Shown piece by piece: positions 9,175-18,349 of a DNA stretch of 64,000 nt. Position numbers and translations under genes: made by a program. This stretch comes from Actinomycetota bacterium (lineage in GTDB: Bacteria > Actinomycetota > JAHEXW01). Numbering within the stretch: the first letter of the stretch is position 1; each line of letters begins with the position of its first letter. The notes under the pieces are model-generated. The model was not told the origin of the DNA. It ran no database searches and saw only the letters and a program-made list of their open reading frames with translations. Where the stretch lies: assembly GCA_025355855.1 (NCBI GenBank), contig JANXYU010000010.1, forward strand, positions 1 to 64,000, read 5' to 3'.

Positions 9175-10515
9175 TTATTCGTCCTCACCGTCGCCCGTTT
9201 GGGCGCTTTCGTTGATTTTATCACACTTGCTCGGGTCCATTCGGCTCTTGATGTCGGCTTCCTGCCCTTGACCGCTCGGTTCGTAGTACTTCTTATCGCG
9301 TACCGCCGCCGGCAAGTAATCTTGGTCGACAACGTGTCCGGGATAGTTGTGCGGATATTTGTAACCTTGTCCATAACCGTGTTCTTTCATGCCCGGGTGG
9401 GGGGCGTTACGGATGTGTTTGGGCGGGCTGGCGACCATACCGCTCCCGACGTCCTTCAGCGCCTGTTCTATAGCGCGATAGCTAGCGTTGCTTTTCGGCG
9501 CGGTCGCCAGATAAGTAACCGCCTGCGCCAAATTGATCCGGGCTTCCGGCAGACCGATGCGTTCGACCGCTTGAAACGCGGCCGTTGCCACTACCAACCC
9601 CATTGGGTCGGCATTCCCAACGTCTTCCGAAGCGAATATAACCATTCGTCTAGCAATGAACTTTGGATCCTCGCCGCCGTAGATCATTACGGCCAACCAG
9701 TAGATGGCGGCTTGCGGGTCGCTGCCGCGCAGACTTTTGATAAACGCTGAGGCCACATCGTAATGAGCCTCGCCCTTCATGTCGTACACCAGAGCGCGGC
9801 GCTGCATTGCCTCTTCCGCTTCTTTCAGAGTAATGCGCCTGTTTCCCGTTTTGTCCGGCTTGACGGCGAGAACCGCCATTTCCAAGCCGTTTAGTAGGGA
9901 TCGAGCGTCGCCCGCAGCCATGCTAAGGAGATGCTCCCTCGCCGCCGCGTCCAGACTGACGTGAGTATTGCCTAACCCTGCCTCGGTATCGGTCAACGCG
10001 CGCTGCAATATGCGTCCCAAAGCTTCTTCCGTCAGACCTTTAAGCTGAAAAACTCGAGAGCGGGAGATAAGGGCCGAATTTACTTCGAAATAAGGATTTT
10101 CGGTTGTCGTTCCGATCAGCACAATCGAACCGTCCTCAACGGCGGGCAGCAGGGTGTCCTGCTGAGCTTTATTAAACCGGTGCACTTCATCCAGAAGCAT
10201 GATTGTCCTGCGGCCATACGCGATTTTGCGCTCCCGAGCGGCCGCGATCACCTTCCGAACATCCCCAACCGTAGCAGTTACCGCGCTGACCTTGGCGAAC
10301 TCCGCTTTGGTAACGTTGGCAATTATTTCTGCGAGGGTTGTTTTGCCGCATCCGGGCGGACCCCAAAAAATCGCTGAAGACAAGGTATCGTCCTCGATGG
10401 ACTGGCGTAACAAGGTTCCCGGTCCGACTATAGCGTCTTGACCGGCGTAGTCTTCCAAGCGGCGGGGCCGCAGACGGAGGGATAACGGAGCGTTAGTAGC
10501 CGCGGTTGACGGCAT
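9175..10515 (-). CDS. rarA: replication-associated recombination protein A (RarA/MgsA)
   Basis: A 446-residue AAA+ clamp-loader-like ATPase acting at stalled replication forks. Walker A is GPPGCGKTT (residues 52-60), Walker B is MLLDEVHRFNK, sensor 1 is IGTTTENP and the Arg finger region is SALISRSRVF. The C-terminal tetramerisation region has GSDPQAAIYWLAVMIYGGED and GYKYPHNYPGHVVDQDYLP. The 5' end overlaps the lipoprotein gene by 23 nt. Confidence 0.95.
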   Translation of the reverse strand: MPSTAATNAPLSLRLRPRRLEDYAGQDAIVGPGTLLRQSIEDDTLSSAIFWGPPGCGKTTLAEIIANVTKAEFAKVSAVTATVGDVRKVIAAARERKIAYGRRTIMLLDEVHRFNKAQQDTLLPAVEDGSIVLIGTTTENPYFEVNSALISRSRVFQLKGLTEEALGRILQRALTDTEAGLGNTHVSLDAAAREHLLSMAAGDARSLLNGLEMAVLAVKPDKTGNRRITLKEAEEAMQRRALVYDMKGEAHYDVASAFIKSLRGSDPQAAIYWLAVMIYGGEDPKFIARRMVIFASEDVGNADPMGLVVATAAFQAVERIGLPEARINLAQAVTYLATAPKSNASYRAIEQALKDVGSGMVASPPKHIRNAPHPGMKEHGYGQGYKYPHNYPGHVVDQDYLPAAVRDKKYYEPSGQGQEADIKSRMDPSKCDKINESAQTGDGEDE

Positions 10516-11104
10516 CGTAAAGCGCTTGATCCAAGCGGGCCTTATCGGAATAGCCGGTGTAGCTGCGGATGATTGTAGACTTGTTGTTGAAGATGAAGAC
10601 TTGCGGAACGTACTGCACTGGCAACTGTTCGCTTAAGGCGCCGTAGGTCTGCGGCTTATCCGCGTTAAGTAAGATAAACGTGACTTGACTGGCGTATTGT
10701 GTTTGCAGTTCAGCGATGCCTCCCGCCATTTGGTCACTAATGGCGTCGCCCTCGCCGTAGAACTCGACAAAAATCGGTTTCTTTGCTTTTAGCGCATCGG
10801 CGAAGAACGCCGGAGTGTCGACGTTAGGCGTAAACAAAATGTTAACCGTATACTGATCAGGGTATTTGTTTACCGATGTGTCGACCGACTTGACTGTTAA
10901 GGTCGAGGGAGTCGGGATTTTTTTTAGCCCGGCTGGGCTCGTTGTCGTGGCTGTCGTCGTTGTCGTGGTAGTGCCGCTCGTTGACGTTGTTGTTGTGGCA
11001 GTGTCCGTGCCGCCTCCGCAGCCGGTCAATAAAACCGAGGCTGTGACCAACAAAAGACTCAGAGAGGCGGTTCTTCCTAGAACTCGACTATATTTTGGCT
11101 CCAT
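10493..11104 (-). CDS. lipoprotein with degenerate thioredoxin-like domain
   Basis: A 203-residue exported lipoprotein with a type II signal sequence and lipobox LLTGC (Cys29). A Thr/Ser/Gly-rich linker of about 30 residues follows, then a thioredoxin-like fold (IFVEFYGEGDAISDQM...VTFILLNAD...VQYVPQVFIFNNKSTIIRSYTG). The usual CXXC is replaced by a sequence with no Cys (EGDAIS), while the cis-Pro region (YVPQVFIF) is kept. A redox role is therefore unlikely; a binding or chaperone role is inferred. It overlaps rarA, and a 54-nt gap separates it from the aspS stop. Confidence 0.75.
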   Translation of the reverse strand: MEPKYSRVLGRTASLSLLLVTASVLLTGCGGGTDTATTTTSTSGTTTTTTTATTTSPAGLKKIPTPSTLTVKSVDTSVNKYPDQYTVNILFTPNVDTPAFFADALKAKKPIFVEFYGEGDAISDQMAGGIAELQTQYASQVTFILLNADKPQTYGALSEQLPVQYVPQVFIFNNKSTIIRSYTGYSDKARLDQALYDAVNRGY

Positions 11105-11158
11105 ATGACTGTCCTTTGTTTACATCAACGGCAGATTTTGCCTAACCGATATCGTATT

Positions 11159-12925
11159 CTATCTAAGCTTAATGTTCAATTCCCTCAGCTGTGTTTCATC
11201 CACAGTGTCCGGCGCTCCTGTCATTAAATCGGCTCCTGTCTGTGTCTTGGGAAACGCTATGACGTCGCGGATCGTATTTCGTCCTGCCAGGATCATAACC
11301 AACCTATCCAAGCCGAAGGCCAGTCCGCCGTGCGGCGGCGCGCCATATTTAAAGGCGTCCAGCAAGAAGCCAAACTTGGCTTGCGCGTCTTCCGCCGAGT
11401 GACGCAGTATCCCGAACATTTTCTTTTGCAGCTCGGGTTCGTGAATGCGCAGACTGCCGCCGCCCACTTCGACCCCATTTATTACAAGATCGTAGGCGTC
11501 AGCTGTCGCCGCCAGCGGATCTGAGTCTAGCAGGGGCAGCGATTCCTGGGTCGGCATGGTGAACGGGTGATGCACCGCCTTCGGCCGGTTCTCAGCTTCG
11601 TCCCATTGCACCAGCGGAAAATCGAGTACCCACGTAAGATTGAACGCTTTTGGATCAATCAGGTCTAGGCGGCGCGCCATTTCCAGCCTCAGGTTGCCGA
11701 TCGCGTTCTGCGCCATATCAGTTTTGTCGGCAATCATCAGCATCATATCGCCCGGTTTGGCGCCTAGCCTTTCCGACAGCTCAGCGAGTACTGCGGGCCC
11801 AAAGAACTTCTCGATCGGGCCTCCATAAGAACCATCATCGTTGACGGGTATCCAGGCCAGGCCTTTAGCGCCGTACCGGGACACGTATTCAGTTAAGCCG
11901 TCTAAGTCCTTCCGGGAAAGCCCAGCGCAATCCGGAGCGGACAACCCAAGAATCGAACCCCCAGCCGCGGCTACTGACGCAAAAACCTTGAATTCGGCGT
12001 CGGCGACGATATCTGTGGCGTCGCCTATCAGCATCTCAAAACGCGTGTCAGGGCGATCCGTCCCATATGCAGCCATTGCGTAAGCGTAGGACATCCGTGG
12101 AAACGGGCTCGGCAAATCGACGTTTAACGTAGAGGTAAATATCTCGGCGATCATGCCCTCCGTAACATCCAATATGTCATCCCTGGTCACAAAGGACATT
12201 TCCATGTCGATCTGGGTATGTTCCGGCTGTCGATCGGCGCGCAGGTCTTCATCCCGAAAACAGCGGGCCAGCTGGTAGTATCTTTCCATCCCAGCGACCA
12301 TGAGTATCTGCTTAAACAATTGAGGCGACTGCGGTAGCGCGAAGAAATGCCCGGCTGAGAGCCGGCTGGGGACGAGAAAATCACGGGCGCCTTCCGGTGT
12401 GCTTTTCGTCAGATAAGGCGTTTCCACCTCGATAAATCCATTCCTGTCCAGGTACGTATGCACCGCGCTGACAACGCGATGACGCAACTCAAGCGCCTCT
12501 CGCATCACGCCCCGGCGTAAATCCAGATAGCGATATCTTAAGCGCAGCGCTTCGTCGACATTGATTTCGTCGGCAATCTCAAAGGGCGGGGTTTCAGCCC
12601 GGCTCAAGACGGTAAGTTCAGTGACAGCGATCTCGACTTCGCCCGTTGGCAACTTCGCGTTGATGTTTGCCGTGGGCCGTTTGTTGACCGTGCCGCGAAC
12701 AGTGATAACGAATTCGCTGCGGAGAGCCTCCGCTTGGGCGTGCGCTTCACTTTCAACCGCCGGGTTGAAAACAATCTGGGCGATACCGCTTCGGTCTCTA
12801 AGGTCGATAAAAATCAATCCGCCATGGTCGCGGCGCGTCGCCACCCAGCCCGACAGCGTTATTTCATTTCCCGAGTCAGATGCGCGAACCGCTCCGCAAT
12901 CGATATCTTTATACTTGTGCCCCAC
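11159..12925 (-). CDS. aspS: aspartate--tRNA ligase
   Basis: A 588-residue bacterial-type class IIb synthetase. It has an N-terminal OB anticodon-binding domain, motif 1 (RYLDLRRGVMREALELRHR), motif 2 with FRDEDLRADRQPEHTQID, an inserted GAD domain, and motif 3 (HGGLAFGLDRLVMIL). The C-terminus is the bacterial GADLMTGAPDTVDE block. The start is GTG at 12925, 2 nt after the hisS TAA, with an AAGGGA-type SD inside hisS. Whether it also charges tRNA-Asn cannot be decided here. Confidence 0.96.
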   Translation of the reverse strand: MGHKYKDIDCGAVRASDSGNEITLSGWVATRRDHGGLIFIDLRDRSGIAQIVFNPAVESEAHAQAEALRSEFVITVRGTVNKRPTANINAKLPTGEVEIAVTELTVLSRAETPPFEIADEINVDEALRLRYRYLDLRRGVMREALELRHRVVSAVHTYLDRNGFIEVETPYLTKSTPEGARDFLVPSRLSAGHFFALPQSPQLFKQILMVAGMERYYQLARCFRDEDLRADRQPEHTQIDMEMSFVTRDDILDVTEGMIAEIFTSTLNVDLPSPFPRMSYAYAMAAYGTDRPDTRFEMLIGDATDIVADAEFKVFASVAAAGGSILGLSAPDCAGLSRKDLDGLTEYVSRYGAKGLAWIPVNDDGSYGGPIEKFFGPAVLAELSERLGAKPGDMMLMIADKTDMAQNAIGNLRLEMARRLDLIDPKAFNLTWVLDFPLVQWDEAENRPKAVHHPFTMPTQESLPLLDSDPLAATADAYDLVINGVEVGGGSLRIHEPELQKKMFGILRHSAEDAQAKFGFLLDAFKYGAPPHGGLAFGLDRLVMILAGRNTIRDVIAFPKTQTGADLMTGAPDTVDETQLRELNIKLR

Positions 12926-12927
12926 TC

Positions 12928-14193
12928 TTACGTCCCTTCTGATCTTTGGCTTCTAAGCCACGACTCTAATGATTCGGGGTCAAGAGCCGTTTGCTCTCCG
13001 CTACCCATATTCTTGACGACATAAGCGCCGCTGGCCAGTTCCTCGTCACCCACGATTAAAACAAAGGCGGCCCCTGCCTTATCCGCGTAGTTGAGCTGTT
13101 TTTTAAGTGCCTTATCGGAAAAATCGACGGCGACCGCGAAACCGCCGCGCCGTAGTAATCTCGCGGCGGCCAGGCCCGCCCGGCGTGCCTTTGGGCCCAA
13201 AGTCGCGACGTATACGTCGGGGCGCGTGGCCGGTTGTTCAATCGTCTCTGTTGCGAGCAAGACTCTTTCGACACCGACCGCGAAGCCGATGCCGGGCGTC
13301 GGGGGTCCTCCGAGCTGCTCAACCAGACCATCATAGCGGCCGCCGGCCGCAACAGCGTCTTGCGCCCCCAAGGCGGTGCTTTTGATCTCAAAAGCAGTTT
13401 TAGTGTAGTAGTCCAAACCGCGTACCAAACGCGGATTCGGCTCGGCCGCGACACCAATGAACTGCAATGCCGTTAAGACGGACGCGAAATGATCGGCGCA
13501 GTCGGTGCAGAGATAAGCGGTGATTAGCGGAGCTTCCCGCAGTGCGACCGCGCAACCCGAATTCTTGCAGTCAAATACCCGCAGAGGATTGGTCTCGGCT
13601 CGGTTCAGACACGTCTGACAAAATTTGTCAGGAGCTGCCTGAACATAGGCCCTTAGTAACTTTGTATAGCCGGGCCGGCACGTCGGACAGCCAACACTGT
13701 TTATATGCAACGTTAGGTCTTCCAGACCTGCTGCCCCGAGGCTTTCCAAAGCGCAATCGATTACCTCAGCGTCGAGCGCGGGGTCCGCGCTGCCCAAAGC
13801 CTCGACTCCGACCTGCCAGAACTGGCGTTGGCGTCCGCCTTGAGGTCTTTCGTATCTAAACATCGGTCCCTTGTAATAAACCTTAACAAGTGGATTGGAG
13901 CGTCCCAGATCATGCTCGAGGTAGGCGCGCACGACGCCGGCCGTTTCCTCCGGACGTAAGGCGATCTTCCGCCCGCCTTTGTCGACAAACGCGTACATCT
14001 CTTTGTTGACTATGTCTGTTCCGTCCCCTATTCCCCGGGCAAATAGGTTCTCTTTTTCGAATATTGGCGTATCTATCCGGCCGTAGCCGTAGTTCTTATA
14101 GACTGCCTCAACGGCCGCGAAAAATCTGTCCCAGCGCGGTGAGTCTCCGGGCAGAATATCCTTGGTGCCCTTGGGGGCCGTAAACTCGCCCAC
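12928..14193 (-). CDS. hisS: histidine--tRNA ligase
   Basis: A 421-residue class II synthetase. The motif 2 region reads YYKGPMFRYERPQGGRQRQF, the HisA motif is LVRGLDYYTKTAFEI, and motif 3 is GIGFAVGVERVLL; a C-terminal anticodon-binding domain follows. The middle region carries Cys pairs (CPTC, CQTC, CTDC), as seen in many Gram-positive HisRS. The GTG start overlaps the TAG of the corC-like gene by one base (TAGTG). hisS-aspS is a common Gram-positive pair. Confidence 0.95.
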   Translation of the reverse strand: MGEFTAPKGTKDILPGDSPRWDRFFAAVEAVYKNYGYGRIDTPIFEKENLFARGIGDGTDIVNKEMYAFVDKGGRKIALRPEETAGVVRAYLEHDLGRSNPLVKVYYKGPMFRYERPQGGRQRQFWQVGVEALGSADPALDAEVIDCALESLGAAGLEDLTLHINSVGCPTCRPGYTKLLRAYVQAAPDKFCQTCLNRAETNPLRVFDCKNSGCAVALREAPLITAYLCTDCADHFASVLTALQFIGVAAEPNPRLVRGLDYYTKTAFEIKSTALGAQDAVAAGGRYDGLVEQLGGPPTPGIGFAVGVERVLLATETIEQPATRPDVYVATLGPKARRAGLAAARLLRRGGFAVAVDFSDKALKKQLNYADKAGAAFVLIVGDEELASGAYVVKNMGSGEQTALDPESLESWLRSQRSEGT

Positions 14194-15473
14194 TATTCAC
14201 GCCCCGATTCACCCGGCGGCTTGGCCAGGCGCTTGATCGTGACCGTTCCGACTCTGTTGCCGACAACCTTGTCGACAATAAACGTCAAATCAGCCGTCTG
14301 AATAGTCTCGCCTCTCTTTGGTAACCGCCCAAAAAGCTCAAGCATCAAGCCGCCAACACTATCCACCTCGGGAAAGTCCAGCTTCACGTCGAAATATTCG
14401 TTCACGTCATCGATAGGTACGCGTGCGTCGACTTTGACGGCGTTTTCCCCAAGAGGCTCCAATTGCTTCTCTTCTAGATCATACTCGTCGTAAATCTCGC
14501 CGACGATCTCTTCCAGCAGGTCTTCGATAGTTACCAGACCCGCCGTACTTCCGTATTCGTCGATAACTATGGCCATGTGGATCTTCTCTCGCTGGATCTC
14601 GCGCAACAACTCGGCGACCCGCTTGGTCTCCGGCACGAACATGGCCATTCGCATGATCTTCTTGACCTCGAAATCATTCTGTCCCGTAGCCATTACGCCC
14701 AGCAAATCGCGAGCGTAGAGAATGCCGGAAACGTTATCAATGGTGTCTTTATAGAGCGGTACGCGCGAATGGCCCTCGCGCATGATTATTTCGAGCGCCT
14801 CGTTCGCTGTCGCGGTTACCGACAGGCTAACCATGTCGGGCCGCGGCGTCATGACCTCGCGCACGATTGTATCGCCGAATTCAAAGATGTGGTGAATCAA
14901 CTGTTTTTCTTCTTCCTTTATAACGCCTTCTTCCTCGCTGATCTCAACCGCGGTCAAGAGCTCTTCCTCAGTCATATATGGTCCAGGCGTCGTTGTCTTT
15001 ATGCCTACGATGCGAGTTGAGAATCCAGCAATGCGCGTGAGGAACGACACGAGGGGATGAAAGACTTTGGTCACGCCTAGTATTGGTCCCGCGATACGCA
15101 GAGCCGTCTGCTCAGCGTTTTGCACAGCATAAGTCTTGGGCGCGACCTCGCAGTAGATAAATATGACCAGCGTCATGAGGGCAGTCGCTACAACCGATCC
15201 CCAGCTGCGAAAATACTCGTAAGCTAGGGTGCTGGCGATACTAGTTGCTGTCAAATTGGTAACCAGCGTCAAGAGGAGAATCGTGGTCAGAAAGCGGCTG
15301 CGGTCTTCCAAAAGCCGCAACAGCGTATCGGCCCGGGCGCCATGTTCTTCCGCCATCCGGCGGGCTTGGACAAGAGTTACCGTCAGTAAGGCTGTTTCGC
15401 TCATTGCGAAAAAACCCGCTAAAAACAACAGAACCAGCAAGGCTGTAATCGCCATAAGCGCCGTTACGGACAC
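14193..15473 (-). CDS. hemolysin family protein (CNNM, CBS pair, CorC_HlyC)
   Basis: A membrane protein of about 426 residues with an N-terminal CNNM/DUF21 transmembrane domain of about four helices (from FAMSETALL), two CBS domains (EVMTPRPDMVSL...VIDEYGSTAGLVTIEDLLEEIVGEIYDE) and a C-terminal CorC_HlyC transporter-associated domain. It is probably involved in Mg2+ or Co2+ homeostasis. The track begins 21 codons upstream. I choose the GTG at 15473 because GGGGAG precedes it at good spacing and it lies just past the dgkA stop. Confidence 0.88.
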   Translation of the reverse strand: MSVTALMAITALLVLLFLAGFFAMSETALLTVTLVQARRMAEEHGARADTLLRLLEDRSRFLTTILLLTLVTNLTATSIASTLAYEYFRSWGSVVATALMTLVIFIYCEVAPKTYAVQNAEQTALRIAGPILGVTKVFHPLVSFLTRIAGFSTRIVGIKTTTPGPYMTEEELLTAVEISEEEGVIKEEEKQLIHHIFEFGDTIVREVMTPRPDMVSLSVTATANEALEIIMREGHSRVPLYKDTIDNVSGILYARDLLGVMATGQNDFEVKKIMRMAMFVPETKRVAELLREIQREKIHMAIVIDEYGSTAGLVTIEDLLEEIVGEIYDEYDLEEKQLEPLGENAVKVDARVPIDDVNEYFDVKLDFPEVDSVGGLMLELFGRLPKRGETIQTADLTFIVDKVVGNRVGTVTIKRLAKPPGESGRE

Positions 15474-15475
15474 TT

Positions 15476-15853
15476 TTAACTCCCCTTCAATCGGCTGACA
15501 ATAAAGATAGTCGCAATGATTACGGCGTTTCCGCAAGCCACCAAGACGGCGGCCGCGGCAACGTCTTTGGCCGCCTTAGCAAGGCGGTGATAGTCCTCTG
15601 TCACCAAGTCGATCGCATATTCCAGACCAGAGTTAATCAGTTCGGTAATAATCACCACAGTGACCGTTAGCGCCAGAATCATATACTCGGTCATCGATAA
15701 CCCCAGCCACGGGCTGACGGCGGTCACGCCTATAGCAATCAAAGCGAGATAGCGGCTGTTTTTTTGGTGCCGTAGAGCGAATAAAAGGCCGGAAAAGGCC
15801 GTCGCAACGCTCTCGCCGACGTTTTTATGCTTCACGCCGTGGCCCCGCATCAT
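15476..15853 (-). CDS. dgkA: diacylglycerol/undecaprenol kinase family protein
   Basis: A 125-residue integral membrane kinase with three hydrophobic helices and the DgkA signature (ELINSGLEYAIDLVTEDYHRLAKAAKDVAAAAVL), including the catalytic Glu and the conserved Asn/Glu pair. Gram-positive members phosphorylate undecaprenol to feed the lipid carrier pool for cell-wall synthesis, which I infer here. It overlaps ybeY by 29 nt, and the ybeY-dgkA order is typical. Confidence 0.9.
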   Translation of the reverse strand: MMRGHGVKHKNVGESVATAFSGLLFALRHQKNSRYLALIAIGVTAVSPWLGLSMTEYMILALTVTVVIITELINSGLEYAIDLVTEDYHRLAKAAKDVAAAAVLVACGNAVIIATIFIVSRLKGS

Positions 15854-16331
15854 CAGTCGGCATCAACCGTTCAACCAAGAATGTCTGCCTGGCTGTCATG
15901 GCTGCGTCTTGCGCATCGTCAGCGTGGTCATAGCCCAAAAGATGGAGTAAGCCGTGTAAAACCATTTCCATAGCTTCCCTCTCCGCCGAATTGCCGTTGC
16001 GCGACGCGTTTGCGGCGGCGACTTCGGGGCAAACGATGATGTCACCCAAAATAGCTACAGGAGACACGAATTTGTTGTCTCCCGTAGTCTCGGTCAACGC
16101 GAACGATAAGACGTCCGTCGCTTCATTTCTATCGCGGTACGCTGAGTTTAAGCTGGTCATCTCGTTTTTGTCAACAAAACTGACTGTAATTTCGCCAGAC
16201 CCATGACTTTTCTCAAGTGCTAGCGCCTGCTCGACCAAGGACGTGACAGCCTGCTCATCGATCACAATCACGTCTTGTCGATTTGCGACGAAAACCTCAC
16301 CCGCGCCGGCCGCGTCCGTCTCTATTGTCAT
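15825..16331 (-). CDS. ybeY: endoribonuclease YbeY (rRNA maturation)
   Basis: A 168-residue metal-dependent RNase for 16S rRNA 3'-end maturation and ribosome quality control. The zinc motif H-x3-H-x5-H is visible in HGLLHLLGYDH, and the conserved YRDRNEATDVLSF is present. The ATG immediately follows the phoH TAA. An N-terminal extension of about 20 residues is variable in the family. Confidence 0.95.
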   Translation of the reverse strand: MTIETDAAGAGEVFVANRQDVIVIDEQAVTSLVEQALALEKSHGSGEITVSFVDKNEMTSLNSAYRDRNEATDVLSFALTETTGDNKFVSPVAILGDIIVCPEVAAANASRNGNSAEREAMEMVLHGLLHLLGYDHADDAQDAAMTARQTFLVERLMPTDDAGPRREA

Positions 16332-17291
16332 TTAGGTCAGTCCCGCTTGCCGGTACGCCTCAACAATCTGTTGGACAAGCTTGTGGCGCACAACATCCTT
16401 AGCGTCCAAGTGGATAAACGCGACGTCTTCGACGCCCGCCAAAACTCCTTCAATCACCGTCAGGCCCGATTCTTGTCCGGTCGGCAAATCTACTTGCGTA
16501 TCATCGCCGGTGACAACCGCCTTACTGCCGAAACCCAGCCGTGTTAGAAACATCTTCATTTGTTCCGGGCTGGTATTCTGCGCTTCGTCTAAAACTATAA
16601 AGGAATCGTTCAGGGTTCGGCCGCGCATATAGGCGAGGGGCGCCACCTCGATCGTCCCCCGATCCATGAGATAGCGGAAGTGATCCGGATCCATCATGTC
16701 GTAAAGGGCGTCGTAGAGCGGCCGCAGGTAGGGATCGACTTTTTCGTACAAGGTACCGGGCAAAAATCCCAGCTTCTCGCCCGCTTCAACCGCCGGGCGC
16801 ACCAGGATGATACGGCCGAATTGTTTATTGGCCAGCGCGGCGGCAGCCAGCGCCATCGCGAGATACGTCTTTCCCGTTCCCGCCGGCCCGATGCCAAAGG
16901 TGATCGTGTGGCTGCGAATGGCGTCAACATAGTCCTTTTGTCCAGGCGTCTTCGGCGTGATGGTCTTGCCTCGGTGCATCAGGAGAACATCGGAGAAGAC
17001 CTTACTGGGCTGGCGCGACCCGTTCTTCACCATATCAATGGCCACATTGACCTTGTCCGCTGAAAGCGGCTGACGCTGCTGGAGAGTCGCCGCCATCTCC
17101 TCGAAAAGTCGGGCCGCTTGATCGACCTCATCAACATTGCCGCTAATTGTGATTTCATTGCCTCGAACGGATATCTTGCATTTAAAACGGGGTTCTATCA
17201 GTCTGAGCCATTCGTCGTTTCGCCCAGTGATATCAACCATCGACACATGGGCCGGCACGGCCAGCTTGGTTTCTTTGTGCTCTACAGTCAA
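16332..17291 (-). CDS. phoH: PhoH-like ATPase
   Basis: Cytoplasmic P-loop ATPase of the PhoH family. An N-terminal KH-like segment (FKCKISVRGNEITISG) precedes the ATPase core, with Walker A GPAGTGKTYLA, Walker B FIVLDEAQN and VVTGDDTQVDLP. The family is linked to RNA metabolism and usually sits next to ybeY, as here. The track start lies well inside yqeY. A TTG at 17291, 6 nt after GTGAGG, is the best-spaced start; a GTG at 17303 is the alternative. Confidence 0.93.
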   Translation of the reverse strand: MTVEHKETKLAVPAHVSMVDITGRNDEWLRLIEPRFKCKISVRGNEITISGNVDEVDQAARLFEEMAATLQQRQPLSADKVNVAIDMVKNGSRQPSKVFSDVLLMHRGKTITPKTPGQKDYVDAIRSHTITFGIGPAGTGKTYLAMALAAAALANKQFGRIILVRPAVEAGEKLGFLPGTLYEKVDPYLRPLYDALYDMMDPDHFRYLMDRGTIEVAPLAYMRGRTLNDSFIVLDEAQNTSPEQMKMFLTRLGFGSKAVVTGDDTQVDLPTGQESGLTVIEGVLAGVEDVAFIHLDAKDVVRHKLVQQIVEAYRQAGLT

Positions 17292-17310
17292 AGTTTGCCT
17301 CACGCCTCGC

Positions 17311-17754
17311 TTACGACAACAATCCGCGGGCGATCTCATTGATTTTCTTGCCGTCGGCACGCCCTTTGGTGCGGGGAATAATCTGCCCCATAATCTTGCC
17401 GATATCGCCAGGTCCGGATGCTCCGGTCGCGGCGATTACCTCTTTGACCAAAGCTTCTACTTCCGCGTCTGTCATTTGTTCCGGCATATAGACAGACAGT
17501 ACGTCAGCTTCCGCTTGCTCCTTGTCGGCGAGGTCAGTCCGGCTGGCTTTGCTGTATTCCTCGATCGCTTCGCGTCGTTTCTTAACCTCGCGTATTACGA
17601 CCCCCGTCAATTCTTCATCCGTTAGATCGCGCATTTTTTCTTTTTCCATGTAGGTTATGGCTGACGACGCGAGCCTGAGGGTCGCCAAGCGAAGTTTGTC
17701 TTGCTCTTTCATCGCCGTCTTTAGATCTTGGTTGATACGTTCCTTCAGGTTCAC
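17311..17754 (-). CDS. GatB/YqeY domain protein
   Basis: A 147-residue cytoplasmic protein made of the YqeY domain related to the C-terminal tail domain of GatB (MKEQDKLRLATLRLASSAI..., GASGPGDIGKIMGQIIPRTKGRADG). It may bind tRNA, but no cellular role is established. The start overlaps the pgsA stop by 4 nt (ATGA). Confidence 0.9.
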   Translation of the reverse strand: MNLKERINQDLKTAMKEQDKLRLATLRLASSAITYMEKEKMRDLTDEELTGVVIREVKKRREAIEEYSKASRTDLADKEQAEADVLSVYMPEQMTDAEVEALVKEVIAATGASGPGDIGKIMGQIIPRTKGRADGKKINEIARGLLS

Positions 17755-18296
17755 GCGATTGTCTCCTCAACGGCTTCCGTAAGCAGGGATACCTCTTGAA
17801 CAATATACACCAAACCGCTGGTGAGATAAAGGACAACGCCAATATAGAAGAGCCAGCTAAAGACGGGTAGATCCAAAAACGCGACACTGAAAAGAAGTAG
17901 CACGATCGCCGCCATTAGATAAAAGTTTGTGACCCTGCCAAATTGGTTGACGCGAACCAAAGGTTTCTTTAGATATATCCCTAGCATATAGCCCAAGACC
18001 ATAATCGCATCGCGGCCTGCTAACGCAGCCAGTGCCCAGGCTGGTATTGCGCCCTTAATGAAAAGCCCGATAATCGCAGCGAATATCAGGGCACGGTCGG
18101 CAAAAGGATCGGCCAAGCGGCCGAATTCCGTGACGCCGGAAAACCGGCGCGCCACATACCCGTCCACTAGATCACTAAGAGCGGCGACAGCGAAAAGGAA
18201 AAAGGCAGCCGCCTCAGAATGGCCGCCTGGCCAGACGAGCAGAACAAAAAAGATTGGGATCAGCGTTAGCCGAAAACACGTGATAACATTTGCCAT
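17751..18296 (-). CDS. pgsA: CDP-alcohol phosphatidyltransferase family protein
   Basis: A 181-residue integral membrane enzyme with the CDP-alcohol signature D-x2-DG-x2-AR-x8-G-x3-D-x3-D at residues 42-67 (SDLVDGYVARR... LADPFAD). Most likely CDP-diacylglycerol-glycerol-3-phosphate 3-phosphatidyltransferase, the first step to phosphatidylglycerol. Cardiolipin synthase or phosphatidylinositol-phosphate synthase is the alternative; sequence alone does not separate them, so the symbol is tentative. Confidence 0.78.
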   Translation of the reverse strand: MANVITCFRLTLIPIFFVLLVWPGGHSEAAAFFLFAVAALSDLVDGYVARRFSGVTEFGRLADPFADRALIFAAIIGLFIKGAIPAWALAALAGRDAIMVLGYMLGIYLKKPLVRVNQFGRVTNFYLMAAIVLLLFSVAFLDLPVFSWLFYIGVVLYLTSGLVYIVQEVSLLTEAVEETIA

Positions 18297-18349
18297 CGTG
18301 TGACTATTGTATTAGAACTAGGGCGTCCCTGGCTACACCGACGTTTCGG

